Assembly: GCA_041678005.1 (NCBI GenBank)
Contig: JBAYOW010000006.1
Location: 1-64,000, forward strand
Direction of reading: 5' to 3'
Length of the DNA: 64,000 bases
Source of the DNA: Sulfurivermis sp041678005
Lineage (GTDB): Bacteria; Pseudomonadota; Gammaproteobacteria; Thiohalomonadales; Thiohalomonadaceae
In this document: positions 8,719 through 15,407 of the stretch, piece after piece
Layout of the letters: every line of letters starts with the position of its first letter
How positions within the stretch are numbered: position 1 is the first letter of the stretch
Made by a program: the position numbers and the translations under genes
Notes under the pieces: model-generated
The model's input: the letters and a program-made list of their open reading frames with translations, nothing else
Database searches by the model: none
What the model was told of the DNA's origin: nothing

Positions 8719-9363
8719 ATGAAAAAATCACAAAACCATAAAAAATCTGAAGATATGGAAGTTTACTATACCACTCGCGAGGCTGCGCAGATGCTGCATG
8801 TGTCCTTGCGAACCGTGCAACTGTGGGTCGAAGCCGGTGTGCTTAAGGCGTGGAAGACGGACGGTGGCCATCGCCGCGTGCCACACAGCTCGGTACAAGC
8901 TCTGATCAAGCAACGCATGGGCGAGATGGCCTCGGTCGAGTCCATCAAAAAAGAAGATTACTCGGTGCTGGTGCTGGAAGACGATGAGGATATGCTTCAG
9001 CTCTACAAGTTGACACTGCCGGGCTGGAATTTGCCAGTAAATTATCATTTCGTCAGCAGTGTTTATGAGGCGCTGGTGGAAATTGGTCGTCGGCCGCCTG
9101 ACCTGCTGATCACGGATCTGCGCATGTCTGGCGTGGATGGCTTTGAAATCATCAAGGTGTTGCGCGCTGATCCGGTTCTCAGTGCACTCAATGTGATCGT
9201 TGTGAGCGGCCTGGAGCCACACGAGATCGAAGAGCGCGGCGGACTGCCGCCTGATATTACTGTTTTCCCCAAACCATTGTCATTTGAATTGCTGCAAGGC
9301 TATGTTTCAGCTTGCTTGGCTCAGCGTACAATCAAGGAGAGACGAAATGCTGAATCTGCCTAA
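8719..9363 (+). CDS. Response regulator with N-terminal excisionase/MerR-type HTH and C-terminal receiver
   Basis: This 214-residue protein has domains in the reverse of the usual response-regulator order. Residues 16-62 form an excisionase-like winged helix (TTREAAQMLHVSLRTVQLWV, then KTDGGHRRVP). Residues 82-205 form a receiver with the acidic pair in LEDDED, phosphoacceptor Asp133 in LLITDLRMSG and Lys185 in FPKP. It is therefore probably a DNA-binding protein controlled by phosphorylation. Its place between tadD and tadG suggests control of the Tad locus, but the partner kinase and target sites are unknown. It overlaps the next gene by 17 bases. Confidence 0.85.
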   Translation: MKKSQNHKKSEDMEVYYTTREAAQMLHVSLRTVQLWVEAGVLKAWKTDGGHRRVPHSSVQALIKQRMGEMASVESIKKEDYSVLVLEDDEDMLQLYKLTLPGWNLPVNYHFVSSVYEALVEIGRRPPDLLITDLRMSGVDGFEIIKVLRADPVLSALNVIVVSGLEPHEIEERGGLPPDITVFPKPLSFELLQGYVSACLAQRTIKERRNAESA

Positions 9364-9661
9364 AATCATGTTTGGTGCTTGTTTGGTTGCTGTCCTGGGT
9401 CCCGTCCATGGACTGGACAAGGAAATAGAAGAAACGATAGCCGCCGAGCGGTCTGAGCTGCCGAAAATAGAGATCGGTGCGACTACCAACTCCATACTTG
9501 AGTTGCAACGTTCTGGTCTGGCTGCAGGTCATGAGCAGCCCATGCAGGGTGAAGTTGCGGCGCGCAGCTATCAGCGTTACCTTGATACATACAGGCAAAC
9601 CAGCACGATAGGCCGTGTCGACGGCTCTGCTTCGATTGCCGATGCCCAGTCCTCACCCTGA
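9347..9661 (+). CDS. Small exported DUF3613-like protein of Tad loci
   Basis: This 104-residue protein has a Sec signal peptide (residues 1-22, MLNLPKIMFGACLVAVLGPV, then HG). The mature part includes LELQRSGLAAGHEQPMQGEV followed by AARSYQRYLDTYRQT. A leucine-rich start, a 'P-x-G-E-V-A-A-R-x-Y-x-R-Y-L' core and location in a tad locus match what I know of DUF3613 proteins, whose function is unknown. The ATG at 9347 has AAGGAGAG six bases upstream. It sits between the HTH-receiver gene and tadG, in the same operon. Assignment to the family is from memory of its pattern. Confidence 0.6.
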   Translation: MLNLPKIMFGACLVAVLGPVHGLDKEIEETIAAERSELPKIEIGATTNSILELQRSGLAAGHEQPMQGEVAARSYQRYLDTYRQTSTIGRVDGSASIADAQSSP

Positions 9662-9673
9662 GAGGCCGGGCCA

Positions 9674-11335
9674 GTGAGTATCAAATCACCAGGTAGGCGG
9701 CAACAGTGCGGTGCCATCAGCATCATGGCTGCCGTGGCCCTGGCGCTGGTAATTGGTGCGGGCTTGCTGGCTGTTGATCTTGGCAGTCTCTTCTACACCA
9801 AGCGTGAATTGCAAACAGTCGCCGATACCGCTGCCCTCTCGGCTACCAATAATCTGGCGGATGCGCATGCGTTGGCAGTCGAAATTGCAGCAAAAATTAA
9901 TTTTGAGTTGCCTGGTAGCCAACAGAATACGCTGTCGGCAATCGTCGGCTATTACGATGCCAAAAACCCGGCAGCAGACCCCAAAGACAGGTTCGAGCCC
10001 AAGTATGCTGTCGATAACAGCAATGCGGTCGAGGTTACCGTCACCACCAGGCAGCCATATTTCTTTATGTTTGGTAGTCGTGAGCTGTCGGCGCTGGCCA
10101 TCGCCCGGCGCAGTGAGCCAATAGCTGAATTTTCTATAGGTACAAAACTGGTTGATCTTAATACTGCAAGATCCATGCTTAATGGGTTGCTAGGCGGCCT
10201 GCTTGGAACCTCTGTAAACCTTTCCGTTGCTGGCTTTGAAGGTCTGGTCAATACTTCGGTCACACTGCTCGAGCTGATCAAGGCGCATGGCAAGGTCGGC
10301 ACAGTTGAGGAATTGCTCGATCTGGATCTGACTGTAGGCGAACTTCTTGAACTAACAGCGCAAGCGCTTGAGCAAAAAAATATTGCCGGGCTTGGTGCAA
10401 CTGTGGCTGACCTGAATCTGCTAGCCATGAAAACCGGCGGTGACCTGCGTCTGAAAATGAGTGACCTGCTCAAGGTGGATCTGGCAAATGGTGAGGATGC
10501 CGTAAATGTTGCCATCAATCTAAGAGAATTGGTGACAATGTCGGCAATGGTTGCCAATGATGATCATTTCATCGAGATCCCTGGGCTTGGGCTCCATTTG
10601 CCTGGTCTGGTCGACCTGGATCTGGGCTTGACCGTAATTGAGGCACCAAGTATAGCCATAGGCCCGCCTGGCCAGAATGCCGCAGGTGAATGGCGTACCC
10701 AGGCACATTCCGCCCAGGCGCGTCTCAGGCTTGATTTTACGGTAGGGAAACTTCTTGGCGGCCTGGTTCATCTGCCACTATATATCGAAGCTGCAGCCGG
10801 TGATGCCTGGCTTGAAGAGGTCGAATGCAATAACCCAATCGAAGACAGTATCGTGACAATCGGCGCGGCTACAAGCGGGGCCCGTATCTACGTGGGCGAA
10901 GTAAGCAATGCGGCGATGAAAAATCGCACCAAGCCACCGAAGGTGGAAAAAGCGACTTTGCTGAATGTACTTGGCCTGATCACAGCTACGGCAAAGCTTA
11001 CAGTTGATTTGCCCGGGGTAATAGGCGGCACACATGATTTCATTGGGCCATTTGGTGTTGATAACACCTATCGCTATGAAAAAGGACTGACGACAGTCGG
11101 TCTCGGCGAAAAGCTGGTTACAGACATAAACAAGGATACACTCAAGGTCACTTTGCTTGGGCTAGGACTTGGCCTGGATGATTTGGCAGAGGGAATAGTA
11201 GCCTTGCTTACACCAATATTTGGCCTGCTCGATAGCGTGCTAGAACTGGTTTGCGCACTTCTTGGTATTCAATTGGCCGCTGCCGATGTGACAGCCATGG
11301 ATCTGTCCTGCGGTGCGCCACAATTAGTTCGTTAA
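9674..11335 (+). CDS. tadG: TadG-like pilus assembly protein
   Basis: This 553-residue protein begins with the Tad/TadG N-terminal pattern CGAISIMAAVALALVIGAGL, then a stretch ending in DTAALSA. One membrane helix is followed by a periplasmic domain. Residues 105-150 resemble the DUF2134 part seen after such domains (VEVTVTTRQPYFFMFGSREL). The remainder is rich in Leu, Gly and Val and has no family I recognise; it includes GLLGGLLGTSVNLSV, which resembles the secreted peptides encoded downstream. The GTG at 9674 has GAGAGG eight bases upstream. TadG proteins are thought to anchor or help assemble the pilus. It is the last gene of the Tad operon and is followed by a hairpin and T-run. Confidence 0.8.
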   Translation: MSIKSPGRRQQCGAISIMAAVALALVIGAGLLAVDLGSLFYTKRELQTVADTAALSATNNLADAHALAVEIAAKINFELPGSQQNTLSAIVGYYDAKNPAADPKDRFEPKYAVDNSNAVEVTVTTRQPYFFMFGSRELSALAIARRSEPIAEFSIGTKLVDLNTARSMLNGLLGGLLGTSVNLSVAGFEGLVNTSVTLLELIKAHGKVGTVEELLDLDLTVGELLELTAQALEQKNIAGLGATVADLNLLAMKTGGDLRLKMSDLLKVDLANGEDAVNVAINLRELVTMSAMVANDDHFIEIPGLGLHLPGLVDLDLGLTVIEAPSIAIGPPGQNAAGEWRTQAHSAQARLRLDFTVGKLLGGLVHLPLYIEAAAGDAWLEEVECNNPIEDSIVTIGAATSGARIYVGEVSNAAMKNRTKPPKVEKATLLNVLGLITATAKLTVDLPGVIGGTHDFIGPFGVDNTYRYEKGLTTVGLGEKLVTDINKDTLKVTLLGLGLGLDDLAEGIVALLTPIFGLLDSVLELVCALLGIQLAAADVTAMDLSCGAPQLVR

Positions 11336-11373
11336 GATTGTTTGTATCGCGCTAAATACAACGAAAATGCAGG

Positions 11374-11400
11374 TCTGGCAACTTGCTCAAGCCAGATTTT
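11374..11400 (+). terminator. Probable intrinsic terminator of the Tad operon
   Basis: TCTGGC (11374-11379) pairs with GCCAGA (11391-11396) across an 11-base loop and is followed directly by TTTT. It lies 38 bases after the tadG stop. The stem is short and the U-run only four bases, so efficiency may be moderate. Confidence 0.55.
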
Positions 11401-11559
11401 AACTCGCCAATACATCACCCTTTAAATACTCCAACGTCTCCCTGCGTGGGAGCGATCAGAAAATCAGAGTTCACAGCACAAATTGACCATGGTGTAAGGA
11501 GTGGGGATCTGTTGCATAAAAAACATAAATCTAGATAACAGAAAATTTGTTGAAACCGC

Positions 11560-11588
11560 TTGAAAATGAAATAAATGAAACATACAAT
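11560..11588 (+). promoter_or_regulatory. Predicted sigma-70 promoter for peptide gene 1
   Basis: TTGAAA at 11560-11565 and TACAAT at 11583-11588 are separated by 17 bases; each matches the consensus at five of six positions. A start near 11595 would give a leader of about 130 bases. A second candidate, TTGCGT (11676-11681) with TATAAA (11699-11704) at 17 bases, would start transcription at the ribosome binding site and is less likely. The rest of the 389-base gap between tadG and the peptide gene holds no gene. Confidence 0.5.
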
Positions 11589-11595
11589 CGACCTC

Positions 11596-11667
11596 GTAGT
11601 GCGATGAACAAGACTTATCTGTCCAGGCACTACATAGGCGCAGCTGTAGAATCTGCCCTGTCAGGGC
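11596..11667 (+). promoter_or_regulatory. Two inverted repeats in the predicted 5' leader of peptide gene 1
   Basis: GTAGTGC (11596-11602) and GCACTAC (11627-11633) are perfect complements and would form a hairpin at the very 5' end of the predicted transcript. A second, compact palindrome, GCCCTGTCAGGGC, lies at 11655-11667. They may stabilise the RNA, or the second may be a protein-binding site. No known riboswitch class was recognised. Confidence 0.35.
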
Positions 11668-11724
11668 TAGCTTAGTTGCGTCAGTATATTGTTTTTCCTA
11701 TAAATAAATAGAGGAGCTTTTCTA

Positions 11725-11943
11725 ATGGCAATTCAAGTTCTGAAGCAGGAAGAAATCAAAGAAGTTTCCGGCGGGCTGCTGATTGGCATTGGTGCCAATG
11801 CTGCCACCCCAATTCTGGGTCTGGATCTGAACGTGGGTAACCTGCTGAACACAGTTACCGCTGTGGTCGGTGCAGTAGTTGGTACCGTTACCGGTCTGTT
11901 GGGTTCTCTGCTGGGCTCCTTTACCGGTCTGGTTGGCCGCTGA
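11725..11943 (+). CDS. Secreted double-glycine-leader peptide 1 (Gly/Leu/Val-rich)
   Basis: This 72-residue precursor starts with MAIQVLKQEEIKEVSGG, a typical double-glycine leader as cut by C39 peptidases, with Gly16-Gly17 before the predicted cleavage. The mature part of 55 residues is hydrophobic and has almost no charge. It ends in short repeats such as VGTVTGLLGSLLG and FTGLVGR. It shares the leader pattern and the VGTVTGLLG motif with the peptide at 14863. GAGGAG at 11711-11716 lies eight bases before the ATG. The exporter at 15408-20305 carries the matching peptidase domain. It could be a class IIb-like bacteriocin, a signal or a self-assembling surface peptide. No cysteine is present, so no disulfide or lanthionine is possible, and no immunity gene is recognised. 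Confidence 0.8.
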   Translation: MAIQVLKQEEIKEVSGGLLIGIGANAATPILGLDLNVGNLLNTVTAVVGAVVGTVTGLLGSLLGSFTGLVGR

Positions 11944-12040
11944 GGTTTCCTGGTTCGGCATTGTAATAAATTGTCAGGCTTGGAGGAAATCAGCTAATTT
12001 GCATTTTTGATTTTTTCAGTCTGACAGAATACTGGTTGTA

Positions 12041-12080
12041 AGAGGGAGGAATGGCATGGCCTTTCCTCCCTTGTTTTTTT
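12041..12080 (+). terminator. Strong intrinsic terminator after peptide gene 1
   Basis: GGGAGGAA (12044-12051) pairs with TTCCTCCC (12063-12070), and a run of seven T follows at 12074-12080. The T-run is on the + strand only, so it should end the peptide transcript about 100 bases past its stop codon. The convergent response-regulator gene ends at 12083. Confidence 0.85.
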
Positions 12081-12082
12081 GC

Positions 12083-12451
12083 TCAGCCGTCTGCCGCTTC
12101 CTTGAGCAATTCCAGTGGGCTGAAGGGTTTCACCAGGTAGCAGTCGGCACCACTCTCGTAGCCTTTGTCGATGTCAGCTTTTTGCCCCCGCGCACTAACG
12201 ATGATTATTTTAGCCGAACAGGTCAGCAGGTCATGCTTGATTGCTTGACATATCTGATAACCATCCAGTTCGCCAGGCAGCATGACGTCCAGAATGACGA
12301 CATTCGGCTTGAAGTTGCGCACAGTGTGCAAGGCTTCCATTCCATTGGTGGCCTCGCGTATCTCCGCATCAAGTGGTTCCAGTGCGAGGCGTATCAGCAT
12401 GCGTAAATCACTTTGGTCTTCGACTATCAAAATCCGCAGCCTTGCATTCAT
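12083..12451 (-). CDS. Single-domain response regulator (receiver only)
   Basis: This 122-residue protein is a bare receiver domain: acidic residues in VEDQSD, phosphoacceptor Asp55 in VVILDVMLPG and Lys108 in YLVKPFSP. With no output domain, it probably acts by protein contact or as a phosphorelay step. Its ATG overlaps the TGA of the histidine kinase gene by four bases, so the two are co-translated and are almost surely partners. The gene lies between the two secreted-peptide genes, on the opposite strand. Confidence 0.9.
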   Translation of the reverse strand: MNARLRILIVEDQSDLRMLIRLALEPLDAEIREATNGMEALHTVRNFKPNVVILDVMLPGELDGYQICQAIKHDLLTCSAKIIIVSARGQKADIDKGYESGADCYLVKPFSPLELLKEAADG

Positions 12452-14508
12452 GTGACATGCTCTTTCAGTTCTATCGGTACGGCAATAACTGGTAGCCAGA
12501 GTGTGATCGTCGTGCCCTTGCCAGGCACACTGTTGACTTCAACTTCTCCAGCAAAAACCTTCATATATTCCTTGACCAGGGACATGCCGAGACCAGACCC
12601 GTGGATCGCGCCGCTGGGCTCGGCACGGTAGAAGCGGTCAAAGATATGTGCAGATTGTGTGGGCGTCATGCCGATACCGTCATCAGTAATGGCTATGCCA
12701 AGCCAGGGATGGGCTGGCTCGCCACGCTGTGTGGCACTGAGGCGAACCACACCGCCTGCGGGTGAATATTTGAATGCATTGCCCAGGACGTTAGTTATGC
12801 ACTGCATAAGTTTTTCAGTATCGACATTTACTTTGGGTGTGTTTTTCGGCCAGTCGAATTCCAGCGTGTGTGATTCTGTGGGGACATATTGTGCAGCCAT
12901 GGCATTGAGCACTACAGGTGTAATGTCTTGAATTTGCAGGTGGAAATTTTTTCCACCGCGCGCTTCTATCCTGGAAAGATCGAGCAGTTCATTGATCATG
13001 TTAATCAGGATTTTAGTTTGCCGATGGATCCTCTGAAGCAGGTCGCGCTGCATCTCTGGCTCGAATTCGCGTGACAGCAATAACTCGGCAAAGCCGAAGA
13101 TGCTTGCCATTGGTGTACGCAATTCATGGGCTGCTGTTGAAAGAAAATCACTCTTCATGCGATCGACCTCGCTTTCGCGGGTGATGTCTCGCAGGTAGAC
13201 CACTCGCCCATCAATTTCGCCGCCAGCTTCATAAAGTACACGTGCCAGCCAGAAAACAACCTGTTTGCGAGGGTGCGACAGTTGCATCGTGCCTTCCATG
13301 CTTTCGTCGTCTGTGGCAAGCCCGAGTGCTGTGCCATTCAAGTGGCTCAAGCGCTGCTCCAGCTCGGTCAGAGATTTGCCGACGGCTTCAGCGGCAGGCA
13401 AGCCGGTCATCGCAACAAATGCCGGGTTGACGAAGTTGATGGTGTCGTGTTTATCGGCAAAGATAAAGCCGTCTGGCCCCAGAGTCAGAATTGCATCACG
13501 TTCACGATTGCTGCGTAATAAGGCGGCCTCGCTTGCCTTCTGTGCCGAGATGTCGCTGAGTACGCCAGCCACCAGTGGTATTTCACTCGTGACATTGACA
13601 CGTAAGCGCAGTGAAAACCAGCGCCAGGACTCATCACTACAGCGCAGGCGCAAGGTGCAGGCCAGGTCGCCAGGCAGACTTGTCGTCAGTTCCAGGAAGA
13701 ATCGGCGCACTGCACGGCGATCTTCGTCATGGACAAGGCTGGTCAGTGTCATGCCAAGCGTGTCCTCGTCAGTGTGCCCAGTCAGTTCTTGCCAGGCTGG
13801 GTTCAGAAATGTGAGGCGTCCATCAACATCTGTGCGGAAAATTATTTCTGTCACGCCATCGACCGCCGAACGGTAGGCTTCACGGCTTTGCAGCAATTCT
13901 GCCTCTGTCTGCTTACGGCGGGAAATGTTCATCATGGCGCCGATCATGCGTATGACACGACCTTCCGGATCACGATGGGCTACGCCGCTTTGTTGCACCC
14001 ATAGATAGCCACCATTTTTGTGACGCAGGCGATGTTCATAAAGAAACAATTCACTACGCCCTGACAGGTGTTCATCGATAGCTGCCGACACTTTGGCCAG
14101 GTCATCAGGATGGACGCGTTTCAGCCAAATTTCGGCATGGTCTGGTCCCTCATCCTCGGTATATCCGAGCAAGGACTTCCAGCGTGTGGAGTAGTAGACA
14201 TGGCTGTTGTCGAGATGCCAGTCCCAAATGCCTATATCGCAGCCTTGCAAAGCTATCTTGAGGCGCTCTTCGCTGGCCAACAATTGCGCACGCTCCTCGA
14301 CCAGCCTGGTAACGGCTGCATCTAGCCGTTTACCGATCCGGCCTATCAGATCGGGGCCACGGACACCGCTGTGAGTGGGCTCTTTGCCTTCGGTAAGTTG
14401 GGCAAGCAGGCGCTCTATCCTGGCCGCCCGACGAGATGACAGGATGTAGAACAAGCCGACCAGGCAGAAGAGGAGTGCTATGGCATTCATGTCTTCAGGA
14501 TAAGACAT
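12448..14508 (-). CDS. Sensor histidine kinase with three PAS domains
   Basis: This 686-residue inner-membrane kinase has one N-terminal membrane helix (about 8-25), a coiled linker and three PAS/PAC modules (about 80-200, 205-325 and 330-445). The HisKA domain carries the phosphoacceptor His461 in TAAHELRTPM. The ATPase domain has N-box NVLGNAFKYSP, G1 box DDGIGM and G2 box GSGLGMSLV. It lacks a periplasmic sensor, so the PAS domains probably sense a small ligand, redox state or energy state inside the cell. The neighbouring receiver protein should be its partner. The setting between two exported peptides suggests control of the peptide/export system, but this is inferred from position alone. 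Confidence 0.92.
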   Translation of the reverse strand: MSYPEDMNAIALLFCLVGLFYILSSRRAARIERLLAQLTEGKEPTHSGVRGPDLIGRIGKRLDAAVTRLVEERAQLLASEERLKIALQGCDIGIWDWHLDNSHVYYSTRWKSLLGYTEDEGPDHAEIWLKRVHPDDLAKVSAAIDEHLSGRSELFLYEHRLRHKNGGYLWVQQSGVAHRDPEGRVIRMIGAMMNISRRKQTEAELLQSREAYRSAVDGVTEIIFRTDVDGRLTFLNPAWQELTGHTDEDTLGMTLTSLVHDEDRRAVRRFFLELTTSLPGDLACTLRLRCSDESWRWFSLRLRVNVTSEIPLVAGVLSDISAQKASEAALLRSNRERDAILTLGPDGFIFADKHDTINFVNPAFVAMTGLPAAEAVGKSLTELEQRLSHLNGTALGLATDDESMEGTMQLSHPRKQVVFWLARVLYEAGGEIDGRVVYLRDITRESEVDRMKSDFLSTAAHELRTPMASIFGFAELLLSREFEPEMQRDLLQRIHRQTKILINMINELLDLSRIEARGGKNFHLQIQDITPVVLNAMAAQYVPTESHTLEFDWPKNTPKVNVDTEKLMQCITNVLGNAFKYSPAGGVVRLSATQRGEPAHPWLGIAITDDGIGMTPTQSAHIFDRFYRAEPSGAIHGSGLGMSLVKEYMKVFAGEVEVNSVPGKGTTITLWLPVIAVPIELKEHVT

Positions 14509-14679
14509 AGAGAGAATCCGTGCATATCAAGTTCAGCATTGTATGTCATCCATGGTGTGCGGTACGCGGCGAAAGTGAAAGAGTTGTTGGTGCCTGCTGT
14601 GAGCTGGAAGTATAGAGATCCAGTGTTCACAAGCCGAACTTGTCAGGCTGTATTTTCATGTTCAGACAAAAACAAAATA

Positions 14680-14707
14680 TTGCAATTATGCTAATAATGA
14701 TTATTAT
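14680..14707 (+). promoter_or_regulatory. Predicted promoter of peptide gene 2 overlapped by a Fur-box-like palindrome
   Basis: TTGCAA (14680-14685) and TATTAT (14702-14707) are 16 bases apart, giving a plausible promoter. The perfect 15-base palindrome TAATAATGATTATTA (14692-14706) covers the spacer and most of the -10. It matches 12 of the 14 specified positions of the Fur 7-1-7 consensus TGATAATnATTATCA. If real, it would allow repression by iron-loaded Fur. AT-rich palindromes can occur by chance, so the call is tentative. Confidence 0.45.
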
Positions 14708-14775
14708 GAACTCGGTGCTTTGTATTATGCATTATTTAAGCGGAGCTTTAAAACGTTACGCCAGATACAAACCCA

Positions 14776-14818
14776 CATTGCACATGTTGCAATGCCAGCC
14801 ACCACAGGTAGTGGTGGC
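14776..14818 (+). promoter_or_regulatory. Dyad and GC-rich hairpin in the leader of peptide gene 2
   Basis: CATTGCA (14776-14782) and TGCAATG (14788-14794) form a perfect dyad with a five-base centre. Directly after it, GCCACCAC (14798-14805) and GTGGTGGC (14811-14818) form an eight-bp GC-rich stem with a five-base loop. Both lie within the roughly 150-base predicted leader. The hairpin has no U-run after it, so a role in RNA stability or attenuation is possible but unproved. Apart from the promoter and these repeats, nothing coding is seen between 14509 and 14862. Confidence 0.35.
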
Positions 14819-14862
14819 AATCTTTACAATCTACATAAACAAACACAAGGAGTATGAAAAGC

Positions 14863-15075
14863 ATGGCGATTCAAGAACTTAGCAAAACTGAAATTGAAGT
14901 AGTTGCCGGTGGTGTGCTGGATCTCGGCGGCGTGCTCGGTGGCCTTCTCAACCCTGTACTGAGTCTGGTCGGCAATTTGCTGTCACCAGTGCTGGGCCTG
15001 GTCTCAGGTCTGGTCGGGACCGTCACAGGTCTGCTCGGTGGTTTGCTAGGCGGTCTGTTTGGTGGTGCCGCATAG
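14863..15075 (+). CDS. Secreted double-glycine-leader peptide 2 (Gly/Leu-rich)
   Basis: This 70-residue precursor begins MAIQELSKTEIEVVAGG, a classic double-glycine leader that aligns position by position with that of peptide 1. The mature part of 53 residues is made of Leu, Gly, Val and a few Pro and Ser. It includes LNPVLSLVGNLLSPVLGL and ends VGTVTGLLGGLLGGLFGGAA. It has a single charged residue. The ATG at 14863 is chosen over that at 14854: AAGGAG (14847-14852) is ten bases before the former but only one base before the latter, and the leader alignment agrees. It lies 332 bases upstream of the export operon. The length and hydrophobic core fit a class II bacteriocin-like or membrane-active peptide, but the function is unknown. 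Confidence 0.85.
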   Translation: MAIQELSKTEIEVVAGGVLDLGGVLGGLLNPVLSLVGNLLSPVLGLVSGLVGTVTGLLGGLLGGLFGGAA

Positions 15076-15089
15076 TAATTAGTGCCAAT

Positions 15090-15140
15090 GCAGCGCGGGG
15101 CATGTTAAGTTTTTTATCCCCCCTAATGCCCCGTTGCTGC
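15090..15140 (+). terminator. Long hairpin after peptide gene 2
   Basis: CGGGGCAT (15096-15103) pairs with ATGCCCCG (15126-15133), extended outside by GCAGC (15090-15094) and GCTGC (15136-15140). The loop contains a T-run and a C-run, and no U-run follows the stem. It may protect the 3' end of the short peptide mRNA or act as a weak terminator. Confidence 0.5.
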
Positions 15141-15206
15141 TCTTACTTCAAGCGAACATGATCGGCAAATTGTGACTGTTTTCTCGCCCCACATAATCGC
15201 CACACC

Positions 15207-15234
15207 CAAACAATAGCTGTACAGCTATTGTTTG
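15207..15234. repeat. 28-bp perfect palindrome upstream of the export operon
   Basis: The half-site CAAACAATAGCTGT (15207-15220) is followed at once by its exact reverse complement (15221-15234), with no spacer and no mismatch. It lies about 170 bases before the hlyD-like start. As DNA it would suit a dimeric regulator; as RNA it would form an 11-bp stem with a six-base loop, usable in both directions. A shorter repeat, TCGCCA-GAT-TGGCGA, lies at 15363-15377. No gene is seen in 15076-15407. Confidence 0.8.
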
Positions 15235-15407
15235 TATGCAGGCGTGAAATGTATCGGGCGGTAAACTCGCCATACTACTTGCTGAACCTGATGGGTAAAA
15301 AACTGAAGTGCCATATCTCGATGTCTTGTTTTTTAGTCACGATTCAATAACACATTGCTGTGTCGCCAGATTGGCGAACCGGCTAATCAGCTGACAAGTA
15401 ATCATGC

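Noticed and set aside
12056..12406. 116-residue + strand frame over the response regulator
   Set aside because: It starts in the terminator of peptide gene 1 and is the antisense of a clear receiver domain.
14640..14882. 80-residue open frame overlapping the start of peptide gene 2
   Set aside because: It crosses the predicted promoter, Fur-like box and leader hairpins and overlaps a much better gene start in another frame.
15207..15234. CRISPR repeat
   Set aside because: The palindrome occurs once in the region with no regularly spaced copies.
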